Source: Bacteroidota bacterium (GTDB taxonomy: Bacteria > Bacteroidota > Bacteroidia > Bacteroidales > F082). From it: a stretch of DNA of 64,000 nucleotides. Positions 55,224 to 64,000 of the stretch are shown piece by piece. The stretch spans positions 84,198 through 148,197 of the forward strand of contig JACNJS010000010.1 of the NCBI GenBank assembly GCA_014382445.1, written 5' to 3'. Below the pieces are notes generated by a model. The model searched no databases and was not told the origin of the DNA. It saw only the letters and a list, made by a program, of their open reading frames with translations. A program made the translations under genes and the position numbers. The stretch's first letter is position 1. Every line of letters begins with the position of its first letter.

Positions 55224-58200
55224 ATGACAAAAAATGCTTTTGAAGCCGTAATTTTCGACCTGGACGGTGTTATAACTAAAACTGCTACCACGCACAATAG
55301 AGCATGGAAAAAAATGTTTGACAGCTACCTGTCCGAGCGGAGTAAAACCAACACTGAACCCTTCATGGAATTTACGTCGGTTGATTACTTAACCTATGTA
55401 GATGGCAAACCGAGATATGAAGGTGTAAAATCATTTCTAAAATCAAGGAAGATTGAACTCCCATTTGGCACACCGGCTGACAACACAAATCTAGAAACAA
55501 TATGCGGTCTGGGAAATCGAAAAAATGAAGCTTTTAATGAAGTACTGAAAAATGAGGGTGTTGAAGTTTATCCTTCTTCAGTTAAATTATTGGAACAGCT
55601 TAAAAAAGATGGTATTAGAATTGGAGTAGCCTCATCCAGCAAAAATGCTAAAGCAGTTCTTGAAACTGCAGGATTGATGCATTTTGTTGAAACTTGCGTT
55701 GATGGCGTTGTTTCAGCAGAAATGGGGCTCAACGGTAAACCTCATCCTGACATATTTTTAACTGCAGCTAATAATCTTGGCGTTGATATCAACAAAACAA
55801 TAGTCGTGGAAGATGCCGTTTCGGGTGTACAGGCAGGCAATAATGGCAACTTTGGGTTAGTATTAGGATTGGCACGTGAAGATAATAATGAAGTACTTAA
55901 AGCCAATGGTGCCGATATTGTTGTTAATGACCTTGAAGAAATTACTATGTCGGAAATGAACGACTGGTTTATTAGTGGTATTGAAAATGATAATTGGGAA
56001 ATCTCTTACAATGATTACATTCCGGCAAAGGAAAAATCGAGAGAGGCTCTCCTAACCATTGGGAACGGATATTTTGGTACACGCGGGGCTATGGAGGAAA
56101 GTTCAGCTGGCGCCACCAATTACCCGGGCACATATATAGCAGGGTTATATAATAGACTTACCACCAAAATAGGTGGAAAAGATATTGAAAACGAAGATTT
56201 TGTTGTTGCTCCAAACTGGCTTTTAATAAATTTTAAAATTGACGATAAACCCTGGTTTGATCCAAATACTCAAAAGATTAAACAAATATCACGTAAACTT
56301 GATTTTCGCATTGGTTTATTAACACGTCGTATGATTATTACAGATGCTGAAGGGCGTCAAACTAAAATAGAATCCAAACGAATTGCCAGTATGGCAAATC
56401 CGCATCAGGCAGCTATTAGCTACAGTATTACACCTCTTAATTATTCCGGCAGGATCAGCATAGCAAGCCAACTTGACGGATCTGTGAAAAATGATGGAGT
56501 AAACAGGTATAAAGACTTGAATTCACAACATTTAGTACCCATTGAACAGGGCGGCGAAGGGCCTTTCACCTGGCTTAAAGTTCGTACCACACAATCAAAA
56601 ATCGAAATTGTGGAAGCTGCGAAACTTAGGTTAATTTCTAATAACGAAGTCATAAATACTGAATTTGGTATTAGTAATGACGATGGTATTGTTTATACTT
56701 ATATTGATCAGAAAGCTGTAATAAATAATACCATAACACTTGAGAAATTTGTTACTATATATGATTCAAATAATAATGGAAATGATATAGTACAACTTGC
56801 TCTTAACAGCTTGAAAAAGATTAGTTCATTTAACCAGTTGATTAATCAAAGTACAGCAGCATGGAATATCATTTGGAAAAAAGTCGATATCAAACTTACA
56901 GGCGACAGACTTGCTCAAAAGATGCTCCGTTTACATATTTATCACCTGATGGTAAGTGCATCTCCTAACAACGCAAAAATTGATGCTAGTATAACAGCAC
57001 GCGGTTTACATGGAGAAGCATATCGTGGTCACATTTTTTGGGATGAACTTTTTATAATGCCTTTCTATGACATACATTTCCTGGATACGGCAAAATCGAT
57101 GCTTATGTATCGCTACAAACGGCTTGAAAAAGCACGTGAATACGCACTTGAATACGGCTATAAAGGTGCAATGTTTCCATGGCAAAGCGGAAGTGATGGC
57201 CGTGAAGAAACACAAATTATTCACTTGAATCCAATATCAGGCGAATGGGGCGATGATTATAGCTCACTTCAGCGTCATGTTTCTCTGGCAATAGCATACA
57301 ATATTTGGCAGTATTACAATATTACCAACGATATTGAATTTATGGAGAAATATGGTGCAGAAATGTACCTGGAAATTTGTCGCTTCTGGGAAAGCAAAAC
57401 TAATTTCAACAAGAAAGATGGTCGCTATAGTATCGGTAAAGTTATGGGCCCTGATGAATTCCATGAAAGTTACCCCGATGCAAAGGATGGAGGCATCCGT
57501 GACAACGCATACACAAATATTATGGTAGCGTGGATGTTTAACAAAGCTCTTTCGATTCTTAATGAAATGAATAATTCATCAAAAGAGAAACTCCTAACGA
57601 AAATTAATTTGACCCAGAAAGATTTAGATAGTTGGTCTGACATCCGGAGTAAATTAAATTTAGTTATTAATGATGAGGGAATTATTGGCCAATATGATGG
57701 CTATTTCGAACTCAAAGAACTCGATTGGGAATATTACAGAAATAAATACAAAGATATTCACCGTATGGACCGCCTACTGAAAGCGGAAGGTAAATCGGCT
57801 GATGATTATAAGGTAGCGAAACAAGCTGATACTCTTATGACATTCTATAACCTTGAAAATGAAGAGATAAATAAAATACTTGATAATCTAAATTATAAAC
57901 TTCCAAACGACTATCTGCCGAAAAACCTGAGATACTATTTAGAGCGAACATCCCACGGCTCCACATTAAGCAGAGTTGTTCATGCACAATTAGCCAACAT
58001 AATAAATGATAAAAAGCTAAGTTGGAAATTATATATAGCTGCACTTACATCAGATTACAACGATATACAAGGAGGCACAACTGCCGAAGGAATTCACACC
58101 GGTGTAATGGCCGGAACAGTGATGATTGCCATATCTACTTATGCAGGCGTTGATCTAAGAGGTGAGTTAATTAAAGTACAACCCAACATGCCTGAGCACT

Positions 58201-58376
58201 GGAAAATGTTGGAATTTTCTCTTGATTTTAAAAAGATAAATTACAACTTTGTAATTACCCAGAAACGTATAGAAGTAATTACAGATACTGACACAGAATT
58301 GATTGTTTTTGGAAAAAAACATACGATTGAAAAAGATAAATTTTCTACTTTTGAAATTGATAACTATCAAATATAA
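55224..58376 (+). CDS. Fused beta-phosphoglucomutase-like HAD hydrolase and GH65 alpha-disaccharide phosphorylase
   Basis: A 1050-residue two-enzyme protein without signal peptide. Residues ~1-250 form a HAD domain: FDLDGVI (Asp12 nucleophile, Asp14), VASSSKNAKAVLE, GKPHPDIFL and VVEDAVSGVQAG. Residues ~265-1050 are GH65: N-terminal sandwich, (alpha/alpha)6 core with RGHIFWDELFIMP (~601-613) and the acid Glu745 in MGPDEFHE, then HGSTLSRVVHA and GGTTAEGIHTGVMAG. GH65 phosphorolysis of maltose, trehalose or kojibiose yields beta-glucose 1-phosphate, which the mutase domain turns into glucose 6-phosphate. Fused forms of this kind occur in several bacteria. The disaccharide is not settled; maltose or trehalose is likely. 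MFS gene precedes by 15 bases. Confidence 0.92.
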   Translation: MTKNAFEAVIFDLDGVITKTATTHNRAWKKMFDSYLSERSKTNTEPFMEFTSVDYLTYVDGKPRYEGVKSFLKSRKIELPFGTPADNTNLETICGLGNRKNEAFNEVLKNEGVEVYPSSVKLLEQLKKDGIRIGVASSSKNAKAVLETAGLMHFVETCVDGVVSAEMGLNGKPHPDIFLTAANNLGVDINKTIVVEDAVSGVQAGNNGNFGLVLGLAREDNNEVLKANGADIVVNDLEEITMSEMNDWFISGIENDNWEISYNDYIPAKEKSREALLTIGNGYFGTRGAMEESSAGATNYPGTYIAGLYNRLTTKIGGKDIENEDFVVAPNWLLINFKIDDKPWFDPNTQKIKQISRKLDFRIGLLTRRMIITDAEGRQTKIESKRIASMANPHQAAISYSITPLNYSGRISIASQLDGSVKNDGVNRYKDLNSQHLVPIEQGGEGPFTWLKVRTTQSKIEIVEAAKLRLISNNEVINTEFGISNDDGIVYTYIDQKAVINNTITLEKFVTIYDSNNNGNDIVQLALNSLKKISSFNQLINQSTAAWNIIWKKVDIKLTGDRLAQKMLRLHIYHLMVSASPNNAKIDASITARGLHGEAYRGHIFWDELFIMPFYDIHFLDTAKSMLMYRYKRLEKAREYALEYGYKGAMFPWQSGSDGREETQIIHLNPISGEWGDDYSSLQRHVSLAIAYNIWQYYNITNDIEFMEKYGAEMYLEICRFWESKTNFNKKDGRYSIGKVMGPDEFHESYPDAKDGGIRDNAYTNIMVAWMFNKALSILNEMNNSSKEKLLTKINLTQKDLDSWSDIRSKLNLVINDEGIIGQYDGYFELKELDWEYYRNKYKDIHRMDRLLKAEGKSADDYKVAKQADTLMTFYNLENEEINKILDNLNYKLPNDYLPKNLRYYLERTSHGSTLSRVVHAQLANIINDKKLSWKLYIAALTSDYNDIQGGTTAEGIHTGVMAGTVMIAISTYAGVDLRGELIKVQPNMPEHWKMLEFSLDFKKINYNFVITQKRIEVITDTDTELIVFGKKHTIEKDKFSTFEIDNYQI

Positions 58377-58392
58377 CAAATATTGAAATTAA

Positions 58393-58480
58393 TTGTCCTC
58401 CTGGAGCGTAAGCGAAGGAACTCTATTACTAATTTTAGTATCGAGATCTTTCTCTACGCCAGCTTCGTTCAAGATGACAA
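58393..58480. repeat. Imperfect inverted-repeat element (REP/MITE-like)
   Basis: Left arm 58393-58423 (starts TTGTCCTCCTGGAGC) and right arm 58443-58480 (ends AAGATGACAA) are imperfect complements, separated by a small internal palindrome (TACTAA..TTAGTA at about 58427-58440). The full unit resembles the tgtcatcctgagc...gagatccttcg...gatgaca repeats of Bacteroidota. Partial relatives are at 572-595 and 10339-10367. It fills the gap between the phosphorylase and the kinase genes and carries a false upstream reading frame. Confidence 0.65.
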
Positions 58481-58530
58481 CAATCAAATACATCATAAAC
58501 ATAAAACATTACATCTACAATACGAAAACC

Positions 58531-59163
58531 ATGCTTGAAGACGTATTAATAATAACCGAAAAACACCGCGCTGCCGCTGACATTATTACCAAAGAAATTC
58601 TTAAGCAAAAAAAAGAAAAATTTACGGTAGCAATTTCCGGAGAATCAGGTTCAGGAAAATCGGAGCTCACACATGTGATTGCAAAAAATCTTCGTAAACA
58701 CGGTATATTTGCAAAGCCGATTCACATCGACAATTTTTATAACACTCTCCCATTAGAAAGAGCAGCATGGCGCGAAAAAAACGGCGTTGAAAATGTAGTT
58801 GGATTAGGTGAATACCAGTGGGATAAAATAAACCGCGTCATCGCTGATTTCAAACACAACCGAAAATCAACGATGCCTTGCGTTGATCTTGTAACCGAAC
58901 AAATTGATGAGCTAACTACCGATTTCAAAGGAATCGATATGCTGATAATGGATGGCCTGTATGCAATTAACGCCAGTGATATCGATATGCGGATTTTAAT
59001 TGAACTAACTTATCACGAAACAAAGAAAGCTCAAACCGACAGAGGCAAAGAACCTGATAACGAGCTAAGATGGAAAGTTTTAGAACAGGAACACAAAACA
59101 GTTGAATCGATTAAAGATAAAGCTACAGTTAGGGTTGATAAGGATTACAAGGTTGTTTTGTAA
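58531..59163 (+). CDS. Uridine kinase-like P-loop kinase
   Basis: The ATG at 58531 (MLEDVLIITEKHR) is chosen; an in-frame ATG at 58393 would add 46 residues read through the repeat element. The 210-residue protein has Walker A GESGSGKS (37-44), IHIDNFYNTL in the position of the uridine kinase DSFY motif, and a later LIMDGLYAI. It is likely a phosphoribulokinase/uridine kinase family member acting on a nucleoside or sugar; the substrate is not certain. It stands before the grpE operon with a 133-base gap. Confidence 0.8.
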   Translation: MLEDVLIITEKHRAAADIITKEILKQKKEKFTVAISGESGSGKSELTHVIAKNLRKHGIFAKPIHIDNFYNTLPLERAAWREKNGVENVVGLGEYQWDKINRVIADFKHNRKSTMPCVDLVTEQIDELTTDFKGIDMLIMDGLYAINASDIDMRILIELTYHETKKAQTDRGKEPDNELRWKVLEQEHKTVESIKDKATVRVDKDYKVVL

Positions 59164-59208
59164 ATTATAACATTCACATTGCACAATCAACAATTCACCT
59201 TCATTTCC

Positions 59209-59249
59209 CTGCCAAATTGACGGAAATAACTACTTGGCAGAGCTTTTGA
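59209..59249 (+). promoter_or_regulatory. Sigma-54-like promoter and possible upstream operator for grpE-dnaJ
   Basis: TTGGCAG (59234-59240) and TTGA (59246-59249) align with the -24/-12 consensus TTGGCAC-N5-TTGC with exact spacing between the GG and the TTG. The predicted start is near 59261, giving a ~36-base leader to the ATG at 59297. CTGCCAAATTGACGGA (59209-59224), about 40 bases upstream of the start, contains a weak dyad and may be a regulator site. The last base of the -12 site (A for C) departs from consensus. Confidence 0.5.
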
Positions 59250-59296
59250 TATTGATGCTGTACTATAAGTAATTCATTGAGAAAAAACGATAAAAA

Positions 59297-59881
59297 ATGA
59301 TTGACGAAAAAATAGAAGATGTAACTTTCGAGAATAATGATGATAGTCCTCAAGATTTGCCAAGTACTGAGAATGATGAAAAGGGAGCAAATGAAAAGCC
59401 CCTTAAGAAAAGCAGAAAAACAAAAGCTGAAAAAAAACTCGAAGAACTCACTAAAAAAAATAATGAACTAAATGACAAATACTTGCGTTTATATTCGGAG
59501 TTTGATAATTACAGAAAACGTACAAATAAAGAACGTCTGGATTTATTAAGGAGTGCATCTCAGGAAGTAATTATTGATTTATTACCAGTAATTGATGATT
59601 TCGACCGAGCTATAAAAGCAATGGAGGAACATGGTTTGAACGAAGAAACAAAAAAAGGACTTGAACTGATTTACAATAAATTTTTTAACATTCTATCTCA
59701 AAAAGGGCTTGAACCTATGAATTCACTTGGTAAGGATTTTGATACAGATTACCATGAAGCTATTACCAATATTCCAGCCCCGGATAACAACATGATTGGA
59801 AAAGTTGTAGATGTTATTGAAAAAGGTTATTTGCTAAACGGTAAAATTATTCGATTTGCCAAGGTTGTAGTAGGTAGCTAA
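59297..59881 (+). CDS. grpE: Nucleotide exchange factor GrpE
   Basis: A 194-residue co-chaperone that drives ADP release from DnaK. The N-terminal ~60 residues are acidic and Lys-rich and disordered; the coiled-coil and head follow, with LYSEFDNYRKRTNKER (~69-84), LLPVIDDFDRAIKAM (~95-109) and VIEKGYLLNGKIIRFAKVVVG at the end, all GrpE landmarks. dnaJ begins 37 bases after it; dnaK is not in this window. Confidence 0.97.
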   Translation: MIDEKIEDVTFENNDDSPQDLPSTENDEKGANEKPLKKSRKTKAEKKLEELTKKNNELNDKYLRLYSEFDNYRKRTNKERLDLLRSASQEVIIDLLPVIDDFDRAIKAMEEHGLNEETKKGLELIYNKFFNILSQKGLEPMNSLGKDFDTDYHEAITNIPAPDNNMIGKVVDVIEKGYLLNGKIIRFAKVVVGS

Positions 59882-59918
59882 TTTTAACCACGTAAATCAA
59901 AACATAGAAAAATAGTTT

Positions 59919-61055
59919 ATGAGTAAAAGAGATTATTACGATGTACTAGGTGTTGGAAAAAGTGCCTCTGCAGAGGAAATAAAGAAGGCATATCGTAAAA
60001 TGGCACTTAAATATCATCCCGATAAAAATCCCGATGATAACAAGGCCGAAGAAATGTTCAAAGAGGCTGCTGAAGCTTATGAAGTATTGAGCAATCAGGA
60101 CAAGCGATCGAGGTATGACCAGTTTGGCCATGCCGGGATGCGCAATGGAGGAATGGGAGGCAGTCATATGTCGATGGATGACATATTCAGCCATTTTGGT
60201 GATATTTTCGGTGGCGCTTTTGGCGGAGGTTTTAGAGGAGGACAATCTAGCAGAAGACGTGTAAACAGAGGTTCTAACCTAAGAGTTAAGGTTAAGTTAT
60301 CTCTTGAAGAAGTTGCTCATGGTGTAGAAAAGAAAATTAAGCTCAATAAATATAAAGAGTGTGAATCATGTCATGGTTCCGGCGCTGAAAAAGGAAGCTC
60401 GCCTTCAACCTGCCCTACTTGCCATGGACAAGGCCAGGTAACACGAATTACAAATACATTTTTAGGCCAAATGCAAACTGCATCTACCTGCCCGCAGTGT
60501 GGTGGTAGTGGTGAAATGATTACCAATAAATGTAATGAATGTTACGGTAATGGTATTGTTAAAGGTGAAGAAGTTGTAAGCATTAATATACCGGCGGGTG
60601 TTGCAGAAGGGATGCAATTATCAATCAGTGGTAAAGGAAACGCAGGCGCACGCGGTGGTGTGCCAGGTGATTTAATCGTGCTTGTTGAAGAAAAAGAACA
60701 TCCCGATTTAATACGCGATGGTAATAATTTATTGTACGACCTGTATATTAACTTTGCTGATGCAGCCCTTGGTTCAACTAGTGAAATCCCTACCATTGAC
60801 GGAAAAGCCAGAATAAAAGTAGCACCTGGTACTCAGGGCGGAAAAGTACTAAGACTTAAAGGAAAAGGAATACCCGATGTAAATGGTTATGGTAGAGGTG
60901 ATTTATTGGTTAATATTAACATTTGGACTCCACGCGATCTTAGCAAAGAGGAACATGAAATGATGGAGAAACTACGAATTTCAGAAAACTTTAAACCAAA
61001 TCCAACTTCAAAAGATAAAAGCTATTTTGATAGAATGAGAGAGTTCTTCTCATAG
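59919..61055 (+). CDS. dnaJ: Chaperone DnaJ
   Basis: A 378-residue Hsp40: J-domain with HPD (33-35), Gly/Phe-rich region (~70-115, [12 protein letters not shown]), zinc region with four CxxCxGxG-type units ([32 protein letters not shown]) and two C-terminal beta domains. It delivers unfolded clients to DnaK. Paired with grpE under the sigma-54-like element. The final C-terminal residues (DRMREFFS) are typical. Confidence 0.98.
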   Translation: MSKRDYYDVLGVGKSASAEEIKKAYRKMALKYHPDKNPDDNKAEEMFKEAAEAYEVLSNQDKRSRYDQFGHAGMRNGGMGGSHMSMDDIFSHFGDIFGGAFGGGFRGGQSSRRRVNRGSNLRVKVKLSLEEVAHGVEKKIKLNKYKECESCHGSGAEKGSSPSTCPTCHGQGQVTRITNTFLGQMQTASTCPQCGGSGEMITNKCNECYGNGIVKGEEVVSINIPAGVAEGMQLSISGKGNAGARGGVPGDLIVLVEEKEHPDLIRDGNNLLYDLYINFADAALGSTSEIPTIDGKARIKVAPGTQGGKVLRLKGKGIPDVNGYGRGDLLVNINIWTPRDLSKEEHEMMEKLRISENFKPNPTSKDKSYFDRMREFFS

Positions 61056-61145
61056 TTATATTAACCTTCCAGAGTATGAATAACATGAAGGAGTCGTATC
61101 CTAAGTTTTAACAAATTTTTTGAAACAAGAAGTCATTGAAGATGT

Positions 61146-61153
61146 TATTTTTG
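61146..61153 (+). promoter_or_regulatory. Candidate -7 element of the ABC transporter operon
   Basis: TATTTTTG matches TAnnTTTG and lies 31 bases before the ATG. A TTTG at 61119-61122 is 23 bases upstream, slightly beyond the preferred spacing. Confidence 0.33.
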
Positions 61154-61184
61154 CAATCTGATACCTAAACTTTAAATCAGTAAT

Positions 61185-62099
61185 ATGGATCAAAATATTG
61201 CGCTTCAGGCCATAGATGTTTCAAAAAGTTATGCTAACCATAAAGCACTTGATAAAGTAAATATTGAGGTTCCTCGGAGTAGTATTTTCGGTTTGTTAGG
61301 TCCAAATGGTGCAGGAAAAACAACACTTATTCGAATCATTAACCTTATCTCCGTTATGGACGAAGGAAGAGTGTTGCTAAATGGTAAACCTATAACTGTT
61401 AAAGATGTTGCTAATATTGGTTACCTTCCCGAGGAGCGCGGTCTATATAAAAAAATGAAAGTTGGTGAACAGGCAGTTTATCTTGCCCAGCTGAAAGGAA
61501 TGTCGAAAAATGATGCTAAAAATCAGGTTAAGTTATGGTTCGAAAAATATGAAATTGGATCATGGTGGAATAAAAAAGTAGAAGAACTTTCTAAAGGAAT
61601 GCAGCAAAAAGTGCAGTTTATTGTTACTGTTCTTCACAAACCTGAACTACTTATTTTTGATGAGCCCTTCAGTGGTTTCGACCCTATTAACGTTAATCTC
61701 CTTAAAGAAGAAATCCTTAATCTTCGCAATAACGGCGCAACAATTATCTTTTCAACACATAATATGGCATCGGTGGAGGAATTATGCGATAATATTGCTT
61801 TGATAAATAATAGCCAAACAGTTCTTTCAGGCAAAATTCATGACATAAAAGAAAGGTATAAAGCAAATATTTTTGAAGTAGCATACCGATCAGAAAAAAA
61901 TTTGGTTCTGCCCAAAAATGATTTTTCGGTAAATGATATTAGAGTATTACATGAGGTTCATTATTCAACTATTAAAATGAATAATGGCCGTTCACCAAAT
62001 GAACTTTTAACTCTAATTTTGCCTCAGGCAGAGATCGTTTACTTTAAAGAAATTCTTCCGTCAATTAATGATATATTTATTAAGGAAGTGAGTGGATAA
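61185..62099 (+). CDS. ABC transporter ATP-binding protein (NatA-like)
   Basis: A 304-residue ATPase with Walker A GPNGAGKTT (39-47), signature LSKGMQQKVQF, Walker B LLIFDEP and an H-loop in FSTHNMASVEE. The C-terminal ~75 residues are the regulatory extension usual in NatA/CcmA-like exporters. With the membrane protein encoded 85 bases downstream it probably forms a sodium or drug efflux pump; the substrate is not predictable. Confidence 0.92.
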   Translation: MDQNIALQAIDVSKSYANHKALDKVNIEVPRSSIFGLLGPNGAGKTTLIRIINLISVMDEGRVLLNGKPITVKDVANIGYLPEERGLYKKMKVGEQAVYLAQLKGMSKNDAKNQVKLWFEKYEIGSWWNKKVEELSKGMQQKVQFIVTVLHKPELLIFDEPFSGFDPINVNLLKEEILNLRNNGATIIFSTHNMASVEELCDNIALINNSQTVLSGKIHDIKERYKANIFEVAYRSEKNLVLPKNDFSVNDIRVLHEVHYSTIKMNNGRSPNELLTLILPQAEIVYFKEILPSINDIFIKEVSG

Positions 62100-62138
62100 T
62101 TAGTGTTGCCGGATTAACATGTTGTTAGATTATCCCCA

Positions 62139-62172
62139 CCCCGACAACTTGGCAACCCGACAACCTTGACAA
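62139..62172 (-). repeat. Second tandem octamer array, related to the one at 20749-20803
   Basis: On the plus strand four contiguous 8-9-base units (CCCGACAA, CTTGGCAA, CCCGACAA, CCTTGACAA) lie between the two ABC genes. In reverse complement they read TTGTCGGG-like units, the same motif as the array at 20749-20803 but opposite in orientation. Confidence 0.6.
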
Positions 62173-62184
62173 CATACTAAGCCT

Positions 62185-63504
62185 ATGAACAAAATATTCC
62201 TCATAATACAGCGTGAATACCTTTCAAGGGTAAAAAAAAGGTCATTTATTATTATGACAATTATTGGTCCGGTATTGATGGCAGCAATGATAATACTACC
62301 GGCATATCTTGCCGATTGGAGTGAAGCAACCGAAAAGCGGATTGCAGTTCTTGATGAAACAGGCTGGTTTTTGGAAAAATTTAAAGATCAGGATAATATT
62401 TCCTTTTATTATGTTTTTGATGACCTTGATAGCGAAAAAGAAAATGCTCTGTACAAAAATGGCGATTTACTACTTTACGTCCCACGCACTGAGCTTAATA
62501 TTCCTGTAAATTCTGAGCTCTATTCCATAAAACAACCGGGTTTAAATGTTACATCGTATATCAAATCGGTGATGAAGCAGATTGTGGAGAACAAAAAATT
62601 ACTTGCATCAGGCATCGATCCCGAAATAATAAAATCCGCCAAGGTGAATATTAACCTTTCAACAATTAGAGTTGAAAAGGATGGTATTGAAAAGAAAAGC
62701 AACACAGAAGTTGAAGTTGGCCTTGCAATATTTTCAGGGATAATGATCTATTTTTTCATCTTCATGTTCGGTGTGCAAGTTCTGAAAGGAGTTATGGAAG
62801 AAAAATCAAACAGAATTGTTGAAGTTATAATTTCGTCGGTTAAACCATTCCAGTTAATGCTTGGTAAAATAATTGGCGTTGCATTTGTAGGTTTAACTCA
62901 ATTTATGCTTTGGATACTGCTTACCTTAATTTTTGTTGGAGTTTTCCAAACAGGTATGCTAACTGAGGGTAACTCGGCTATGGAAATGCTTGGCAGCAAA
63001 AATGAAATTCTTCAAAATGTAAGTGCTAATAATCAGGGTGTTGACCCGATGATAATGGTAAACGAAATTATAAGCGGCATAAATATTCAGGTTATGGTGT
63101 TAAGCTTTATATTTTATTTTCTTGGGGGGTATCTTCTATATTCATCACTTTTTGCTGCCATTGGAGGAGCAATTGATCATGATACCGACAGCCAGCAATT
63201 TATGCTACCCGTTTCTATACCTTTAATTTTTTCAATAGCACTTTCGGGTGTAATAGTAAACCAACCCGACAGCTCACTGGCAATTTGGATGTCGATGATA
63301 CCTTTCACATCTCCCATAACTATGATGATGCGAATACCGTTTGGTGTCCCTCTGTGGCAAATAGGGGTTTCAATGACCTTACTTATTGCAGGGTTTATAA
63401 TGACAACCTGGTTTGCCGGTAAAATCTATCGAACCGGCATTCTAATGTACGGTCAAAAAGTTAGTTATGCTATTATTTGGAAGTGGCTTACTAGTAAGTA
63501 TTAA
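62185..63504 (+). CDS. ABC transporter permease (NatB-like, ABC-2 type)
   Basis: A 439-residue protein: one membrane helix near ~25-43, a large extracytoplasmic domain (~45-180), then five more helices (~185-425). VEEKSNRIVEVIISSVKPFQLMLGKIIGV is the ABC-2 family signature between helices. It is the partner of the ATPase 85 bases upstream. The stop shares TTAA with the stop of the convergent last gene. Confidence 0.9.
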   Translation: MNKIFLIIQREYLSRVKKRSFIIMTIIGPVLMAAMIILPAYLADWSEATEKRIAVLDETGWFLEKFKDQDNISFYYVFDDLDSEKENALYKNGDLLLYVPRTELNIPVNSELYSIKQPGLNVTSYIKSVMKQIVENKKLLASGIDPEIIKSAKVNINLSTIRVEKDGIEKKSNTEVEVGLAIFSGIMIYFFIFMFGVQVLKGVMEEKSNRIVEVIISSVKPFQLMLGKIIGVAFVGLTQFMLWILLTLIFVGVFQTGMLTEGNSAMEMLGSKNEILQNVSANNQGVDPMIMVNEIISGINIQVMVLSFIFYFLGGYLLYSSLFAAIGGAIDHDTDSQQFMLPVSIPLIFSIALSGVIVNQPDSSLAIWMSMIPFTSPITMMMRIPFGVPLWQIGVSMTLLIAGFIMTTWFAGKIYRTGILMYGQKVSYAIIWKWLTSKY

Positions 63505-63959
63505 TTAACTTTTTTCAAATAAAATAACTGCTTTTTATTACTGTTAATATCTGAGGTTGTTACTGTTAGTAAACTGTCATTTTCAACCTGATAAACTATT
63601 ATTGATGGGAATTCATTAGCAGGATTAACAAACGTCCAATTATTTTTAGAGGCTTGTATGAGCAAAAAATCAACGATATCTTTTTTCTCTCCCAGGAAAA
63701 CTCTGTAATATATGGAATCACCTTCCCTCAAAATCTTTAACGATTCAAAAAATGCAGTATCAGCACCATTCATACTAAAACCTATACCCTCAAAAAGATT
63801 TTCATCAACAAACTTCCAGTTTTCGTTGAATTTAACACCTTTGTATGATTGCCATTCACCATTTAAAACTTTGAGATCACTAATTATATCAGAAGAAGAC
63901 GGATTATAACATGAATTTATTAGAAGAAGTACTAATAAAAATAACGAAAATGGTTTCAT
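63501..63959 (-). CDS. Small hypothetical lipoprotein, DUF6265-like
   Basis: A 152-residue lipoprotein (hydrophobic signal, NSC with Cys17). The body opens with LKVLNGEWQSY, the 'LxxLxGxW' start of small beta-barrel lipocalin-like or DUF6265-type domains, and has strand-rich features such as FEGIGFSMNGAD and YYRVFLGEK. Function unknown. It converges on the ABC permease gene with a four-base stop overlap. The final 41 bases of the window show no gene. Confidence 0.62.
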   Translation of the reverse strand: MKPFSLFLLVLLLINSCYNPSSSDIISDLKVLNGEWQSYKGVKFNENWKFVDENLFEGIGFSMNGADTAFFESLKILREGDSIYYRVFLGEKKDIVDFLLIQASKNNWTFVNPANEFPSIIVYQVENDSLLTVTTSDINSNKKQLFYLKKVN

Positions 63960-64000
63960 AATTAATAGTGGTTTAAAGTGTTCAAAGTTAATTAATATCA

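Noticed and set aside
58393-58530. 46-residue N-terminal extension of the P-loop kinase
   Set aside because: Translates the inverted-repeat element; the kinase domain starts from the ATG at 58531.

Overview
The window is AT-rich chromosomal DNA from a member of the Bacteroidota, most likely an environmental Bacteroidales/Marinilabiliales-type organism. The evidence is a SusC/SusD pair under an ECF sigma/FecR switch, type IX secretion (T9SS) sorting domains of both the A and B kinds, TAnnTTTG-type -7 promoter elements, a surface-lipoprotein export signal (CKEDDE), a DUF2723 membrane protein and the IF-2 linker typical of this phylum. There are no transposases, phage genes or CRISPR arrays. The only mobile-looking DNA is several families of short intergenic repeats.

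Layout. 1-380: the start of gcvT, cut by the window edge. 792-2988: methylglyoxal synthase and a GH13 alpha-glucosidase lipoprotein. 3019-18330 (minus strand): a polysaccharide utilization locus (PUL). In transcription order it holds an ECF sigma factor, a FecR anti-sigma factor, an STN-containing SusC, SusD, a LamG surface lipoprotein, a T9SS-exported multidomain protein, a GH130 phosphorylase, an MFS sugar transporter and a lipoprotein paralogous to the T9SS protein. The two paralogues are the least explained part of the window and may be an unrecognised carbohydrate-active family. 18591-30386: prolyl oligopeptidase, a PiT phosphate transporter with a long tail plus a small Rossmann-like partner, prmC (minus), a THEP1-like NTPase, a hypothetical protein, a T9SS type B protein and tex. 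30383-37078 (minus): a tight run of M23 peptidase, MerR regulator, TonB-C-like protein, PAP2 phosphatase, glycosyltransferase, purD, a polytopic membrane protein and rnhB. 37175-39826: alaS. 39923-42994 (minus): a large DUF2723 membrane protein.

43103-48142 is a translation/transcription operon: promoter, tRNA-Gln, intrinsic terminator, rimP, nusA, infB. It resembles the tRNA-led metY-rimP-nusA-infB operon of E. coli. 48168-53752 (minus) holds a ChaN-like protein, cytidine deaminase, an O-antigen ligase-like protein, an S41 protease, yidD and rnpA. 53923-58376 is a second sugar module: an MFS disaccharide transporter and a natural fusion of beta-phosphoglucomutase-like HAD and GH65 phosphorylase, which would convert an imported alpha-disaccharide to glucose plus glucose 6-phosphate. 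58531-63504 holds a P-loop kinase, the heat-shock pair grpE-dnaJ behind a sigma-54-like -24/-12 element, and an ABC exporter pair. A small lipoprotein ends the window.

How it fits together. The PUL would bind a glycan at the surface (SusD, LamG proteins), import oligosaccharides through SusC and finish them with GH130 phosphorolysis inside the cell. GH13 and the GH65 fusion handle alpha-glucosides, and methylglyoxal synthase provides an overflow valve for triose phosphate. Most of the rest is housekeeping. No function is proved here: calls rest on motifs, length, architecture and neighbours.
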